A stretch of 64,000 nt of DNA, taken from assembly GCA_963710175.1 (NCBI GenBank), contig CAVPZC010000001.1:620001-684000 (forward strand), in the 5' to 3' direction. The DNA comes from Phormidesmis sp963710175. Lineage in GTDB: Bacteria; Cyanobacteriota; Cyanobacteriia; Phormidesmidales; Phormidesmidaceae. Within the stretch, counting starts at the first letter, position 1, and each line of letters begins with the position of its first letter. The translations under genes and the position numbers were made by a program. Below are positions 9,495 through 18,001 of the stretch, piece by piece. Under the pieces are notes generated by a model that was not told the origin of the DNA, made no database searches, and worked only from the letters and a program-made list of their open reading frames with translations.

Positions 9495-9590
9495 CTTAAA
9501 CGATTGGCTAGCTTTAGGCCAGTTTTTCTTTAAAGCTGTTGTAAAGACCTGTCTTTTTTCGCCTTATTTCGTTTTATGGAGAGTTGCTAG

Positions 9591-10469
9591 CTAACGCAGC
9601 TCTAGAGCCGGCAGATATTTCCCCGGATCTTGGGCAATCCAGCCAGCAGCGGAGTTGGTGCGCACCTCAAAATACAAAAATGTGGGCGTATCCCCCCCGA
9701 GGCTGCCGACGGTTGCCCCTGCCGCTACAGCCTGCCCGACTGCAACGGCAATCTCACCCAAGTTGACGTAGCGCGTTTGTAGACCCTGTGCATGGTTGAT
9801 AACTACCATCGACCCATAGCCTGCTTGCTCTCCAGCAAACGCTACAGTGCCACTCTCTACAGCCAGCACCTCGCTTGGGCCAGGAATGGCGAAGGCAATG
9901 CCGCTGTTGAAAACCAGCTCGTCTCGGGTGGAGTGAGGTTGCCAGCCGTAGCTGCTAGCAATGTCTGCGGGCTCAGCTAGCGGGTAGCCTGATAGCGACG
10001 CGCTTTGGGGACGGCTGGTCACTGTTGTCAGTGCGCCCGGCACAAAGATGCGGCTGGGCACTTCGGCGACACAGCCATTGACTTCAAACAGCAAGTCGGC
10101 GCGGCTGCTGTATTGCTCAGCTAGAGATTGCCAGCTCGCGCCTGAGCTGGCGCTAACAACTTGACCGTTAAACGGAGGAATAAGCAGCTCCGCCCCTGGA
10201 GACAGACTGCCAAGGTTGGGATTGAGGCGGGTCAGCGTTGCTGTCTGCAAACGGTACGTGGCCGCTACGCTCGCTAGTGTGTCGCCTGCGACAACTCGAT
10301 GAGTCCGTATTTGCTCTAAGGCGGCAGGGCAGCTAGCGCTGGCCGTAGCGGGCGCCCCGACGATGAGTTGAGCTGTCAGGCCAGCGCAGACCATCAGGAC
10401 TGCTCTGAGGCGTCTTGGCCGACGGTTCGTAGCCTGACTGGGCTCGAAGAAATTTGCCATTTTTGCCAT
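9591..10469 (-). CDS. LysM + degenerate M23/LytM-domain envelope protein
   Basis: 292 residues. A basic N-terminus and a hydrophobic stretch ending in ATASA look like a signal peptide. Residues about 55-97 form a LysM peptidoglycan-binding module (HRVVAGDTLASVAATYRLQ). A second partial LysM-like stretch follows, and residues about 185-290 are an M23/LytM fold (GTVAFAGEQAGYGSMVVINH, LYFEVRTN). The metal ligands are altered. The usual HxxxD region reads FNSGIAFAI, and the HLHFEV motif reads FLYFEV with no His. It is therefore probably non-catalytic, like EnvC/NlpD amidase activators, or purely structural. The next gene upstream, htrA, is divergent. Confidence 0.85.
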   Translation of the reverse strand: MAKMANFFEPSQATNRRPRRLRAVLMVCAGLTAQLIVGAPATASASCPAALEQIRTHRVVAGDTLASVAATYRLQTATLTRLNPNLGSLSPGAELLIPPFNGQVVSASSGASWQSLAEQYSSRADLLFEVNGCVAEVPSRIFVPGALTTVTSRPQSASLSGYPLAEPADIASSYGWQPHSTRDELVFNSGIAFAIPGPSEVLAVESGTVAFAGEQAGYGSMVVINHAQGLQTRYVNLGEIAVAVGQAVAAGATVGSLGGDTPTFLYFEVRTNSAAGWIAQDPGKYLPALELR

Positions 10470-10677
10470 TTGCTATAGATGAAGATCTGCTGAAGATGCG
10501 CGACCAGCGTTCTCTAGAGGTCGGTAAACCAGGGTTAATAGTATGAGCAGCTGGGCTCAATCATTGTTCTACCAATGTTGGTGCCTATCTGGAAAATTTA
10601 CGCTGACCCTAACTTAGCGAATTCACTGAGTAGATTGACTAGGCAGAGCGACTGGGTAAATTGACTGGACAAACTAG

Positions 10678-10704
10678 CTGCGTGAACTAGGCTGCGTGAA
10701 CTAG
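10678..10704. repeat. short direct repeat in the dLytM-htrA intergenic region
   Basis: The 13-mer ctgcgtgaactag occurs twice with one base between copies, in the roughly 395-base region between the divergent genes. Apart from this and related 'gactag/gactgg' echoes, no gene or RNA could be recognised there. It might be an operator or simply slippage. Confidence 0.4.
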
Positions 10705-10864
10705 CAGGAGAGATTCTTCTGAAGGGATTCAGTGCAGCTGATTGTGGAGATTCTTTAAGCAGGCCCAGCCCGCCAAAGTAGAGAACCAAAGTAGGGAAAA
10801 CGTCTCTATACTTTGGAAGGTAGGAGAAATTTTTGCAGGCTATTTTAAAAGAGGACGATTGCAC

Positions 10865-12091
10865 ATGGGGGTTTCTCCTAAATACCTGGGGCTGGGTGGC
10901 CTGTTGCTGCTGCTTGGCACAGGCGCGGGCTGGGCAGGCAATACTTATCTATATGGCCGAAATCTGGCAGAATTTCCCTCTGAACGGCTTTTGCCAGCGG
11001 CGATTCCGGCTTCTCAGGAGACGATTGCCCAGGCTGCTGTGCCCCCTAGTTCGCCGGCGGACTCCAACTTTATTGCCGCCGCTGCCAATCGGGTAGGCCC
11101 CAGTGTGGTGCGCATTGATGCTTCTCGTTCTGTCAGTGGTTCAGCCGATCCAATGGAGCGGCGCTTGTTTAAACGATTTTTTGGTGAGGATTCACAGCAG
11201 CTGCCGCAGGAGCCCGAACTGCCTGAGCATGTAGAGCGCGGGACGGGCTCTGGATTTATTCTCAGCGCCGATGGCAAGCTGTTGACCAATGCTCATGTGG
11301 TGGAAGGGGCCGATACGGTGAGCGTCACCCTCAAAGATGGCCGCACCTTTACTGGAGAAGTCATTGGCGTAGATCCGGTGACCGATGTGGCGGTCATTAA
11401 GATTGAAGCGACTAATTTACCTGTAGCACCGCTGGGCAGTACCGAAAATCTTTCGCCGGGGGAGTGGGCGATCGCCATTGGCAATCCTCTGGGCCTGGAT
11501 AATACGGTGACAGCAGGCATCATCAGCGCCTTAGATCGCTCTAGTACTCAGGTGGGCATTGCCGATAAGCGAGTGCAGTTTATTCAAACTGATGCGGCGA
11601 TCAATCCGGGTAATTCTGGCGGACCCCTGCTCAATGCCAGCGGCGAGGTGATTGGCATGAATACGGCTATCCGCGCCGATGCCCAAGGTCTGGGGTTCGC
11701 AATTCCGATTGAGACAGCTAAGCGAATTTCTGACCAGCTGTTTGCAACTGGTGAAGTGCAGCACCCCTATTTGGGGATCCAAATGGTCAATTTAGATCAG
11801 GAGATGCGTGATCGCATCAACCAGGACAAAGAGATTGATGTCCAAATCAGCGAAGAGCAGGGTGTCATTATCATTCGGGTAATGCCAGATACGCCTGCCG
11901 AAACTGCCGGACTGAAGCAGGGCGATGTGATCAAGCGGATCAACGATAAAGAAATGCTCAACGTTACCGACGTGCAGTCTCAAGTGGAGAGCAGCGGCAT
12001 TGGCGAAGACCTTCAGGTAGAAGTTATCCGTGCCGGTCAGCTGCAAAAAATCGACGTCAAGCCAACAGCCCTGCCGCCTGAGCTTCAGTAG
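10865..12091 (+). CDS. HtrA/Deg-family serine endoprotease with one PDZ domain
   Basis: About 408 residues from ATG 10865, which has AGAGGA about 8 bases upstream. The open frame extends to a TTG at 10742 but that N-terminus looks unnatural. An N-terminal membrane anchor or signal (LGLGGLLLLLGTGAGWAG) is followed by a trypsin-like domain. The triad is visible as His in LTNAHVV, Asp in VTDVAVIK and Ser in NPGNSGGPL. One PDZ domain begins near YLGIQMVNL and ends the protein. It matches the cyanobacterial HhoA/HhoB/HtrA group that degrades damaged envelope proteins. Which of the three it is cannot be decided here. Confidence 0.93.
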   Translation: MGVSPKYLGLGGLLLLLGTGAGWAGNTYLYGRNLAEFPSERLLPAAIPASQETIAQAAVPPSSPADSNFIAAAANRVGPSVVRIDASRSVSGSADPMERRLFKRFFGEDSQQLPQEPELPEHVERGTGSGFILSADGKLLTNAHVVEGADTVSVTLKDGRTFTGEVIGVDPVTDVAVIKIEATNLPVAPLGSTENLSPGEWAIAIGNPLGLDNTVTAGIISALDRSSTQVGIADKRVQFIQTDAAINPGNSGGPLLNASGEVIGMNTAIRADAQGLGFAIPIETAKRISDQLFATGEVQHPYLGIQMVNLDQEMRDRINQDKEIDVQISEEQGVIIIRVMPDTPAETAGLKQGDVIKRINDKEMLNVTDVQSQVESSGIGEDLQVEVIRAGQLQKIDVKPTALPPELQ

Positions 12092-12151
12092 GCCGCTATG
12101 CATCGAGCTTTCTAGCTGAAAAAATAGTTCTTGGCTGTGACTGCCTAGCGA

Positions 12152-12502
12152 CTAATCTTCGGAGTCTCTGTCTAGATCGAGCGAACCAGAGAGGGTTGTC
12201 TCTAGCTCCATGCGCTGCTCCATCTGCCGAAGAAAGTAACCGGTCATCATCGCAGAGGCCAGCAGTCCGGCTAGATTTTCCCTATCCGTGTTGATCTGCA
12301 CATTGAAACCGTCTGCGGGTAAGACCCCGACCAATCCCTGTACGTTGTGAGAAATGATTTGCCTAATTTCGCCGCTGACTGACTGGGCGACTCGAGTGAG
12401 CACCTCGGGAGGCTGGTGCTGAAGATAGCTCAGCAGCTCGTTGGATTTGCTGTCCTCTGAATTCAGGCTGATGAAGTCTGCACTTTCAGGATTGAAAACC
12501 AT
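12152..12502 (-). CDS. DUF760 family protein
   Basis: 116 residues, with the core LLSYLQHQPPEVLTRVAQSV followed by GLVGVLPADGFNVQINTDRENLA in two halves and MTGYFLRQMEQRMELE. This is the DUF760 signature found in cyanobacteria and plant plastids. No membrane segment or known catalytic motif is visible. It is probably a small soluble helical protein of unknown role. It converges with htrA; scpB lies behind it on the same strand after 209 bases in which nothing is recognised. Confidence 0.85.
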   Translation of the reverse strand: MVFNPESADFISLNSEDSKSNELLSYLQHQPPEVLTRVAQSVSGEIRQIISHNVQGLVGVLPADGFNVQINTDRENLAGLLASAMMTGYFLRQMEQRMELETTLSGSLDLDRDSED

Positions 12503-12711
12503 AGAGATATTGCATAGCGCCTTTAGCTGACTGCCAAAACCATAGTTAAGTTGGGGTTTGAGCTAGGTTAACTGTCGCCCGCGCTGAGCGCCCCTTCCTA
12601 AAGTCTTTAGTTTTTGACCGCTGCTAGAGACAGCTTAGCGAATAATGTCCGAATCGTCATGTTCTCAAGCTTTTGCAGGGACGTCTTGACTGTGAGCTGA
12701 AGCCGGTATCT

Positions 12712-13284
12712 TTAGCCCGTTTCTTCGGTTGGTTGAGCGATCGCCTCTGCTTCAGTCTCTTCCTCAGTAGTCTTTATTGCCTGGGTGTCAATTGGCTTGG
12801 GCAGTCTGAGGTTACTAATTTGTGGCAGTTTGTCAATCTCAAAGTGCTGGTAAAACTTCTCGGTAATCTGTAGCCAAGAAGACCGTCCATCAGCCTGACG
12901 ACGTTTGCGTACAAAGCCTTGATCCACCAGGTCGGGCACATGTTGATAGACCCCCGAGCCGCGCAGCTCAACGAGATCGCTCTGGGCAATGGGTCCGCGC
13001 AGGGCAATGGCCGCCAGCGTTCGCAGCGCTCCTAAGCCAATGTCTAAAGGGACCAGAGTATCGACCAGGGGGCGATAGATTTCTCGCAGCTGGAGGGCGT
13101 ATCCCTCTTCGGTTTCGGCGATTTCTAGAGCGCCTTCCCGATGGGCATATTCGCCCATCAGTTCAATTAAGCCTTCTTCTGCGGTTTCGCGATCGCACTG
13201 GGCAAATTCTGCAATCTGACCGATCTTTAAAGGCTGCGCTTTGAGATAGAGAATCGCTTCAATCGTGCTGGCCAGCCGAGACAT
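12712..13284 (-). CDS. scpB: segregation and condensation protein B
   Basis: 190 residues with two winged-helix domains. The N-terminal part reads LASTIEAILYLKAQPLKIGQIA, and the middle ALRTLAAIALRGPIAQSDLVELRGSGV, both typical of ScpB, the kleisin-associated subunit of the SMC condensin complex that compacts and segregates chromosomes. The C-terminal 25 residues are acidic and rich in Thr/Glu. ScpA is not next to it, as is usual in cyanobacteria. An ABC ATPase gene lies about 50 bases upstream on the same strand and may be cotranscribed. Confidence 0.92.
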   Translation of the reverse strand: MSRLASTIEAILYLKAQPLKIGQIAEFAQCDRETAEEGLIELMGEYAHREGALEIAETEEGYALQLREIYRPLVDTLVPLDIGLGALRTLAAIALRGPIAQSDLVELRGSGVYQHVPDLVDQGFVRKRRQADGRSSWLQITEKFYQHFEIDKLPQISNLRLPKPIDTQAIKTTEEETEAEAIAQPTEETG

Positions 13285-13335
13285 ATCGCTTCTGCCGCTT
13301 ACTACATTAACAACCGCTAAAACCGCTATGCCCTC

Positions 13336-14208
13336 TCAATCTAGATTGCGGCCCGTCAGTTCAACAAAGATGTCTTCCAAGTTGGCGCTTCGCGTCATCA
13401 TACCGGTTTTGTCTGGCTGCTGATCCAAATAGTGGTTGGCTTCAACCAGGGTGGGAAAAAAGAGATACTCCCAGCGGCTCTCCGTGCCGCCAGCGCCCTC
13501 CTGCTGCTTCATCACCAGCCCTTCACCGTGCTTTTGCCGCAGCTCCGCCAGGGTACCGCTTTCGATCAGCTGGCCCTGATCCATAATGCCAATGCGATCG
13601 CACAGATACTCCACTTCTTCCATATAGTGAGTAGTCAGCAGCATGGTGATGCCCTGCTCTCGGTTGAGCTCACGGATAATTTCCCATAGCCGTCGCCGCG
13701 TCTGCGGATCTAGTCCAACTGTCGGCTCGTCTAAAAATAAGATACTGGGCTGGTGCAGCAGGGCGCGAGCAATTTGCAGCCGCCGCTTCATACCGCCAGA
13801 GAGGGTTTTGGCTTTATCGTTGGTGCGATCGCTCAAGCCCACATAGCCTAGCCACTGGCGAATACCCGCCCGACGTTGAGCCGGGGGCATATGGTGCATC
13901 CGGCCATGAAACTCCATATTCTCCCAGACCGTGAGGTCAGCGTCTACGCTCACCTGCTGCAACACCACGCCAATGTTGCTGCGAACCTGAGACGGCTGAC
14001 GGCTGACATCGTAACCCGCCACCACAATATCCCCCTGCGTTTGCTGCGCTAGCGTAGTCAGCATCCGAATCGTGGTCGATTTGCCAGCCCCGTTCGGGCC
14101 TAAGAGCCCAAAAATCTCGCCGGGGTGAATAGCCAGCGATAGATCGTTGACCACGCAAGTATTGTTATAAACTTTGTGAACGTTTTGCAGAGAAACTGCT
14201 GCAACCAT
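13336..14208 (-). CDS. DrrA-like ABC transporter ATP-binding protein (orphan)
   Basis: 290 residues. Walker A is GPNGAGKSTT, the signature LSGGMKRRLQIARALL, Walker B ILFLDEPTVGLDP, and the switch region is LLTTHYMEEVEYLCDRIGIM. This pattern is of the daunorubicin-resistance/ABC-2 exporter group. No ABC-2 permease lies next to it, so its membrane partner is encoded elsewhere and its substrate is unknown. The ATG at 14208 has GAGGAAGAG just upstream. Confidence 0.9.
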   Translation of the reverse strand: MVAAVSLQNVHKVYNNTCVVNDLSLAIHPGEIFGLLGPNGAGKSTTIRMLTTLAQQTQGDIVVAGYDVSRQPSQVRSNIGVVLQQVSVDADLTVWENMEFHGRMHHMPPAQRRAGIRQWLGYVGLSDRTNDKAKTLSGGMKRRLQIARALLHQPSILFLDEPTVGLDPQTRRRLWEIIRELNREQGITMLLTTHYMEEVEYLCDRIGIMDQGQLIESGTLAELRQKHGEGLVMKQQEGAGGTESRWEYLFFPTLVEANHYLDQQPDKTGMMTRSANLEDIFVELTGRNLD

Positions 14209-14284
14209 CGGCTCTTCCTCAGACTGCTATCTCAATTCAGCCTATAGCAATCGATATTTCAATAGTTCCATCATATAGTCCGCT

Positions 14285-14623
14285 ATGCGAGCCCGAATTG
14301 ATAACCAGGTTTTGTTCCTACGCAACGAAGATGTCCCTCCTTACAAAAAAAAGGGATCGATTGTTCGCAACAGCTACTTCTGGGCACTCAAATCTATCGC
14401 CGACCGAGCCCCCTTTGAAAAAGAGTGGGAGTTTGAGGAAAGGGTCTGGATCGCCCTGACGCGGATGCTCACCTCTTTTGCCGAATCAGGCTATTTGGGG
14501 CTCAAAGAGACCCAGCTAGAATTCCCGCCTGATGACGTCATTCCGCCCGTGCTCAAGCCGATGGCGACCTGGTGCGACCCTGCTCAATCCGACGACGACG
14601 ATACTGCCGATGAATGGGAATAG
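14285..14623 (+). CDS. conserved hypothetical protein
   Basis: 112 residues, not assigned to a named family. It is mixed charged and aromatic (NSYFWALKSIADRAPFEKEW, then RVWIALTRMLTSFAESGYLG) and has an acidic tail (DDDDTADEWE). No signal peptide or membrane segment. Clear coding character and an isolated position between two minus-strand genes support it as real. Function unknown. Confidence 0.65.
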   Translation: MRARIDNQVLFLRNEDVPPYKKKGSIVRNSYFWALKSIADRAPFEKEWEFEERVWIALTRMLTSFAESGYLGLKETQLEFPPDDVIPPVLKPMATWCDPAQSDDDDTADEWE

Positions 14624-14769
14624 CGGTCTCCGCATCAGGCCCGCTAAACCAGTCCGTCAAGCCAGCGCTCCAAACTACAAAAGAGCCAGGCACAAACTTG
14701 CCCGGCCCTATAAAAATGCGTCACTCGCTACAGCTACCGCCGATAGCAAGAGCGTTATCGCTTGACCAA

Positions 14770-14913
14770 CTACATCAACCCTAGCTGAGCCAAAATGCCC
14801 TGACCGGTCACATATTCAGCCACCATAGCGCCGACAAAGCCAAGCATGGCCAAGCGACCGTTCCAGGTCTCAGCAAATTCAGTAAATCCTACCTTAGGAG
14901 CGTTGTCATTCAT
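14770..14913 (-). CDS. hli: high-light-inducible protein (HLIP), single-helix CAB-like
   Basis: A 47-residue gene. The protein starts MNDNAPKVGFTEFAETWNGR and continues with LAMLGFVGAMVAEYVTGQGI then LAQLGLM. The E-x-WNGRLAM motif in one membrane helix is the chlorophyll-binding signature of HLIPs, which protect photosystems and chlorophyll synthesis under strong light. Length matches short HLIPs. AGGA lies about 8 bases before the ATG. It is 194 bases downstream of hemJ on the same strand, a tetrapyrrole-related context, with its own HLR1-like site in between. Confidence 0.93.
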   Translation of the reverse strand: MNDNAPKVGFTEFAETWNGRLAMLGFVGAMVAEYVTGQGILAQLGLM

Positions 14914-14982
14914 GATTCATATCCTCATTGGGTTATCACACAGCTTTTCTCTAGGGCACAGTCAGCCACTCTAGAGAATCAC

Positions 14983-15000
14983 CCTGTAAACAAATGTTAA
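14983..15000 (-). promoter_or_regulatory. HLR1-like element (possible RpaB site) upstream of the HLIP gene
   Basis: On the minus strand the 18 bases read ttaacatttgtttacagg. This fits two half-sites of the HLR1 consensus KTTACAWW spaced by two bases, with 7 of 8 and 6 of 8 matches. It lies about 70 bases upstream of the HLIP start. HLR1 is the known RpaB-binding element of high-light genes. Binding here is inferred from the match and the neighbouring gene. Confidence 0.5.
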
Positions 15001-15106
15001 CTGATCCAAATTGGATGTCTACCCCTTCCACTACAAATATCCCAAAGATCCGTAGAGCGGTATGCTGATTCCCGTATTCCTTTACACTTCAAGCTCTAAC
15101 GTTGCG

Positions 15107-15700
15107 TCAAGAGTTTTGTAATACTTGCTCAGCTGTATCTACCGCTACTGCCTGCCGCTCTTTGTCCAGCCGGCGCTTGCGCGCATACAGTTGAATCGTA
15201 ATTACAAAAGACAAGACTAAGCCAACCATCAGCCAAGTCGTTGCACCGGTCGGAAAGCTGTTTTGAAAAATGACCAGCATGACAATGGCAACCAGCAGCA
15301 GCGTTGGCGCTTCATTCAAGGCTCTGAGCTGCTTTGGTCCCCATTGGCATTCGCCCTGCTCTAGTTTTTTCATCAGCCGTGAGCAGTAGTGGTGATAGCC
15401 CAAAAGCAGTGCCACAAATCCTAGTTTGGCGTGCATCCAGCCTTCATGGAGTACATCGGGGCGCTGCCACAATAAGCCTGCTGCCATTGCCACCGTCAAA
15501 ATCATGCCAGGCGTGGTGATAATTCTCAGCAGCCGCTTCTCCATCAGGCCGTACTGCTTTTGCAATATGCTGCGAGCGGGTTCGGGCTCCTCATTGGCCT
15601 CCACATGGTAGATAAACAGGCGCACCAGATAAAACAGGCCCGCAAACCAAACCACTACACCAACAATGTGAAACGCTTTGAACCAGTAGTAAGCCATCAA
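15107..15700 (-). CDS. hemJ: protoporphyrinogen IX oxidase, HemJ type
   Basis: 197 residues, with four or more membrane helices. The N-terminus YYWFKAFHIVGVVVWFAGLF carries the conserved His, and RLLRIITTPGMILT followed by the W-x-HAKLGFV region is the HemJ signature. HemJ oxidises protoporphyrinogen IX to protoporphyrin IX, the last shared step of heme and chlorophyll synthesis. It is divergent from menB and followed by the HLIP gene. A C-terminal basic tail (ARKRRLDKER) is cytoplasmic by the positive-inside rule. Confidence 0.92.
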   Translation of the reverse strand: MMAYYWFKAFHIVGVVVWFAGLFYLVRLFIYHVEANEEPEPARSILQKQYGLMEKRLLRIITTPGMILTVAMAAGLLWQRPDVLHEGWMHAKLGFVALLLGYHHYCSRLMKKLEQGECQWGPKQLRALNEAPTLLLVAIVMLVIFQNSFPTGATTWLMVGLVLSFVITIQLYARKRRLDKERQAVAVDTAEQVLQNS

Positions 15701-15831
15701 AATAAATCGAATATAGTAGTTACTCCATTTTCCGCTAGCGACTTATATTTTGATCGCTTAGCTCATAGGTTCTTAACGTTACTGACTGTTTGCCCCACCG
15801 GTTACCCCCAAACTTAACGAGACTTACGCTG

Positions 15832-16665
15832 ATGAAAGTTACCTGGCAGCCCATCAACTCCTACGAAGATATTTTGTATCACAAAGCTGATGGCATCGCC
15901 AAAATCACCATTAATCGCCCTCACAAGCGCAACGCTTTTCGCCCCAAAACCGTCTTTGAAATGTATGACGCTTTTTGCAATGCGCGAGAAGATACGACCA
16001 TTGGGGTAGTCTTACTGACCGGCATGGGACCGCATAGTGACGGTAAATATGCCTTCTGCTCCGGGGGTGACCAGAGCGTGCGTGGAGAGGCGGGCTACGT
16101 TGATGACGACGGCGTGCCCCGGCTCAATGTGCTGGATCTTCAGCGGCTGATTCGCTCTATGCCCAAAGTCGTCATCGCCCTAGTCGCAGGCTATGCCATT
16201 GGCGGTGGTCATGTGCTCCATCTAATCTGCGATCTGAGCATTGCTGCGGACAATGCTATTTTTGGGCAGACAGGGCCTAAGGTTGGCAGCTTTGACGGTG
16301 GGTTTGGGGCGAGTTATCTGGCGCGCGTCGTCGGCCAAAAGAAAGCGAGAGAGATTTGGTTTTTGTGCCGTCAGTACGACGCGCAGCAGGCGCTAGCGAT
16401 GGGTTTAGTCAATACGGTAGTGTCTATTGACCAGCTAGAGTCCGAGGGCATTGAGTGGGCGCAGGAAATTTTACAAAAGAGCCCAATCGCGATTCGCTGC
16501 CTCAAGTCGGCCTTTAATGCCGACTGTGATGGACAGGCCGGGCTACAGGAGCTGGCTGGCAATGCAACTTTGCTCTATTACCTGAGTGAGGAGGGGGCCG
16601 AAGGGAAGCAGGCCTTTCTAGAAAAGCGGCAGCCTGACTTTGGCAAATATCCCTGGCTACCCTGA
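15832..16665 (+). CDS. menB: 1,4-dihydroxy-2-naphthoyl-CoA synthase
   Basis: 277 residues of the crotonase fold. The start ATG at 15832 (MKVTWQPI) fits the family; an upstream in-frame ATG at 15790 would add 14 unlikely residues. Diagnostic stretches are FCSGGDQSVRG, GYAIGGGHVLHLICDLSIAA and FGQTGPKVGSFDGGFGASYL. It closes the naphthoate ring in phylloquinone/menaquinone synthesis, supplying the photosystem I quinone. It stands alone between hemJ (divergent) and a convergent small gene. Confidence 0.95.
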   Translation: MKVTWQPINSYEDILYHKADGIAKITINRPHKRNAFRPKTVFEMYDAFCNAREDTTIGVVLLTGMGPHSDGKYAFCSGGDQSVRGEAGYVDDDGVPRLNVLDLQRLIRSMPKVVIALVAGYAIGGGHVLHLICDLSIAADNAIFGQTGPKVGSFDGGFGASYLARVVGQKKAREIWFLCRQYDAQQALAMGLVNTVVSIDQLESEGIEWAQEILQKSPIAIRCLKSAFNADCDGQAGLQELAGNATLLYYLSEEGAEGKQAFLEKRQPDFGKYPWLP

Positions 16666-16768
16666 GAGGGCTAATTTTTAGTCTAAACAGTTTTTTGCAG
16701 CTGGATATTGAGGAGATAGCCAACAGTAACCGCTCTGCGGGATCGTAAAACTTAAGACTAGCCAAAGC

Positions 16769-17035
16769 TCATGAATAGACAGCCGCCGATGGCGTTCTCA
16801 TTGGGGAGATAGTGGAGTGAGTGACGAGCGTCGATGCTGACCACGCCCTGATCCCCGCTGTCTGCTCAGCTGTATCTTGAGGCGCTGCCTCAAAGGGTGA
16901 AGCCGCTAAACAACAGGCTTTCCACCGGGAATTGACGGGTGTATTAAGCTGGCTACACTGACCGCCGCGTCGCCCTTCGTGGGTATAAAAGCGACATAGT
17001 CCACAGCGAGATGTGCCACACTTTGAAGCGGTCAT
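16769..17035 (-). CDS. small Cys-rich conserved cyanobacterial protein
   Basis: 88 residues. The N-terminal half has C-x4-C-x2-C (KCGTSRCGLC) followed by RFYTHEGRRGGQC and WKACCLAASPF, giving at least five regularly spaced Cys residues. This pattern suggests a metal or iron-sulfur site. I recognise the type as a conserved cyanobacterial hypothetical but know no function. The C-terminal half is low in information. It converges with menB. Confidence 0.65.
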   Translation of the reverse strand: MTASKCGTSRCGLCRFYTHEGRRGGQCSQLNTPVNSRWKACCLAASPFEAAPQDTAEQTAGIRAWSASTLVTHSTISPMRTPSAAVYS

Positions 17036-17464
17036 AGTTATATCTTTAAAGTCTGCGAATTACTTATTCATCATGACTTAACTGAGAAAATCAATTCCGA
17101 ATGTTACGAAACCCAGAGCTATTGATGGGAAAGGCGGAACAAGAGACATCGGCACTGCTTTGACCTTCAGGTTTTCTTCAGGTTTTCTTCAAGAAGCGAT
17201 ACACGCTGTCTATAAGGGCTGTAGCAAATTCTACTTAGGTAATATGTTTGGGGATCACCGCTTTGTGCTCTGTTTTCGCAGACAGCTTGTGTTTGTTTAA
17301 AGTGAATAGATCCGTAATCTTTCTTAGTAAATAAATTCACTTTTGTAAGACGCTCTAAGGATAGATTCTCAGTCTTTGAAGTTTTCGGCGAGTATGCCCT
17401 ACATACGATTAGCGAGGTGATGATCTCAGCGCTCAGTCTAAATGTCCGATTTTACAAGCCTGGT
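17036..17464. other. intergenic region without recognised gene
   Basis: About 430 bases between two minus-strand genes. No convincing ORF, tRNA, SRP RNA, tmRNA or RNase P signature was found. It contains the tandem ttcaggttttcttcaggttttcttcaa near 17167-17193 and AT-rich stretches. It probably holds the promoter of the Cys-rich gene (at the low-coordinate end of this gap) and possibly an unrecognised small RNA. Confidence 0.5.
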
Positions 17465-18001
17465 CTAATGCCACTGTTTAGCGGCGCATAGGGCGCAGAT
17501 TGCCCATCTGTCCAGTTCGCCCTGTGGGCAGTGGCAGCGACATTGGGGGCATAGGGCTTGAGCCGTCTGCATTTGCTGTATGGCTTGAGCCCATCGTCGG
17601 AAGGCTGCGTCAGGGGTTTGGAGGATGATCGCTGGCAGAGTCGGTACCTTGCCGATATAGCTAGGGTGCCGCATGGTCTCTTGATCCGGTGTGGCTACAG
17701 AGTCAGACTGGGCCCAATGAGCCGTTGAAAAGCGAATATTCTTCAAAGGCTGAGGCTGATAGCGATTGAGTTTTTGCAAAATTTTGAAGCGCTCATAGGA
17801 AAGGGTCTGCGACCAGACTGCGGTAGCCGCTGCAACGTAGAGGACTGAGCGCTGAATGCTGATCGGGCGAGTCTGCCTGGCTACCGCAATCCCTACTGCT
17901 TGGGGCCAGTGCTTTAACACTAGTCGAAACTGCTGCTGCACTTGCCAGCTTGCTTGACTCTCTAATCCCTTAATCAGCCCGTTTAAGTTTTCTAACGCCA
18001 T
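17465..18001 (-). CDS. DciA-like DUF721 protein with C-terminal Cys cluster
   Basis: 178 residues. The N-terminal 100 form the DUF721 fold (VLKHWPQAVGIAVARQTRPI, then LYVAAATAVWSQTLSYERF), the domain of DciA, the DnaB helicase loader used by bacteria lacking DnaC/DnaI. The last 30 residues hold a Cys/His cluster (CPQCRCHCPQGE then WAICALCAAKQWH) likely to bind zinc. A role at replication start is inferred from the family. It is divergent from the SPOR-like gene. Confidence 0.8.
   Translation of the reverse strand: MALENLNGLIKGLESQASWQVQQQFRLVLKHWPQAVGIAVARQTRPISIQRSVLYVAAATAVWSQTLSYERFKILQKLNRYQPQPLKNIRFSTAHWAQSDSVATPDQETMRHPSYIGKVPTLPAIILQTPDAAFRRWAQAIQQMQTAQALCPQCRCHCPQGELDRWAICALCAAKQWH

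Noticed and set aside
10742..10864. 41-codon N-terminal extension of HtrA
   Set aside because: TTG start and unnatural composition; ATG 10865 has a proper ribosome site and precedes the signal sequence.
17036..17464. Possible structured RNA (SRP, 6S, RNase P or tmRNA)
   Set aside because: None of the conserved words of these RNAs were found; left as an unexplained gap.
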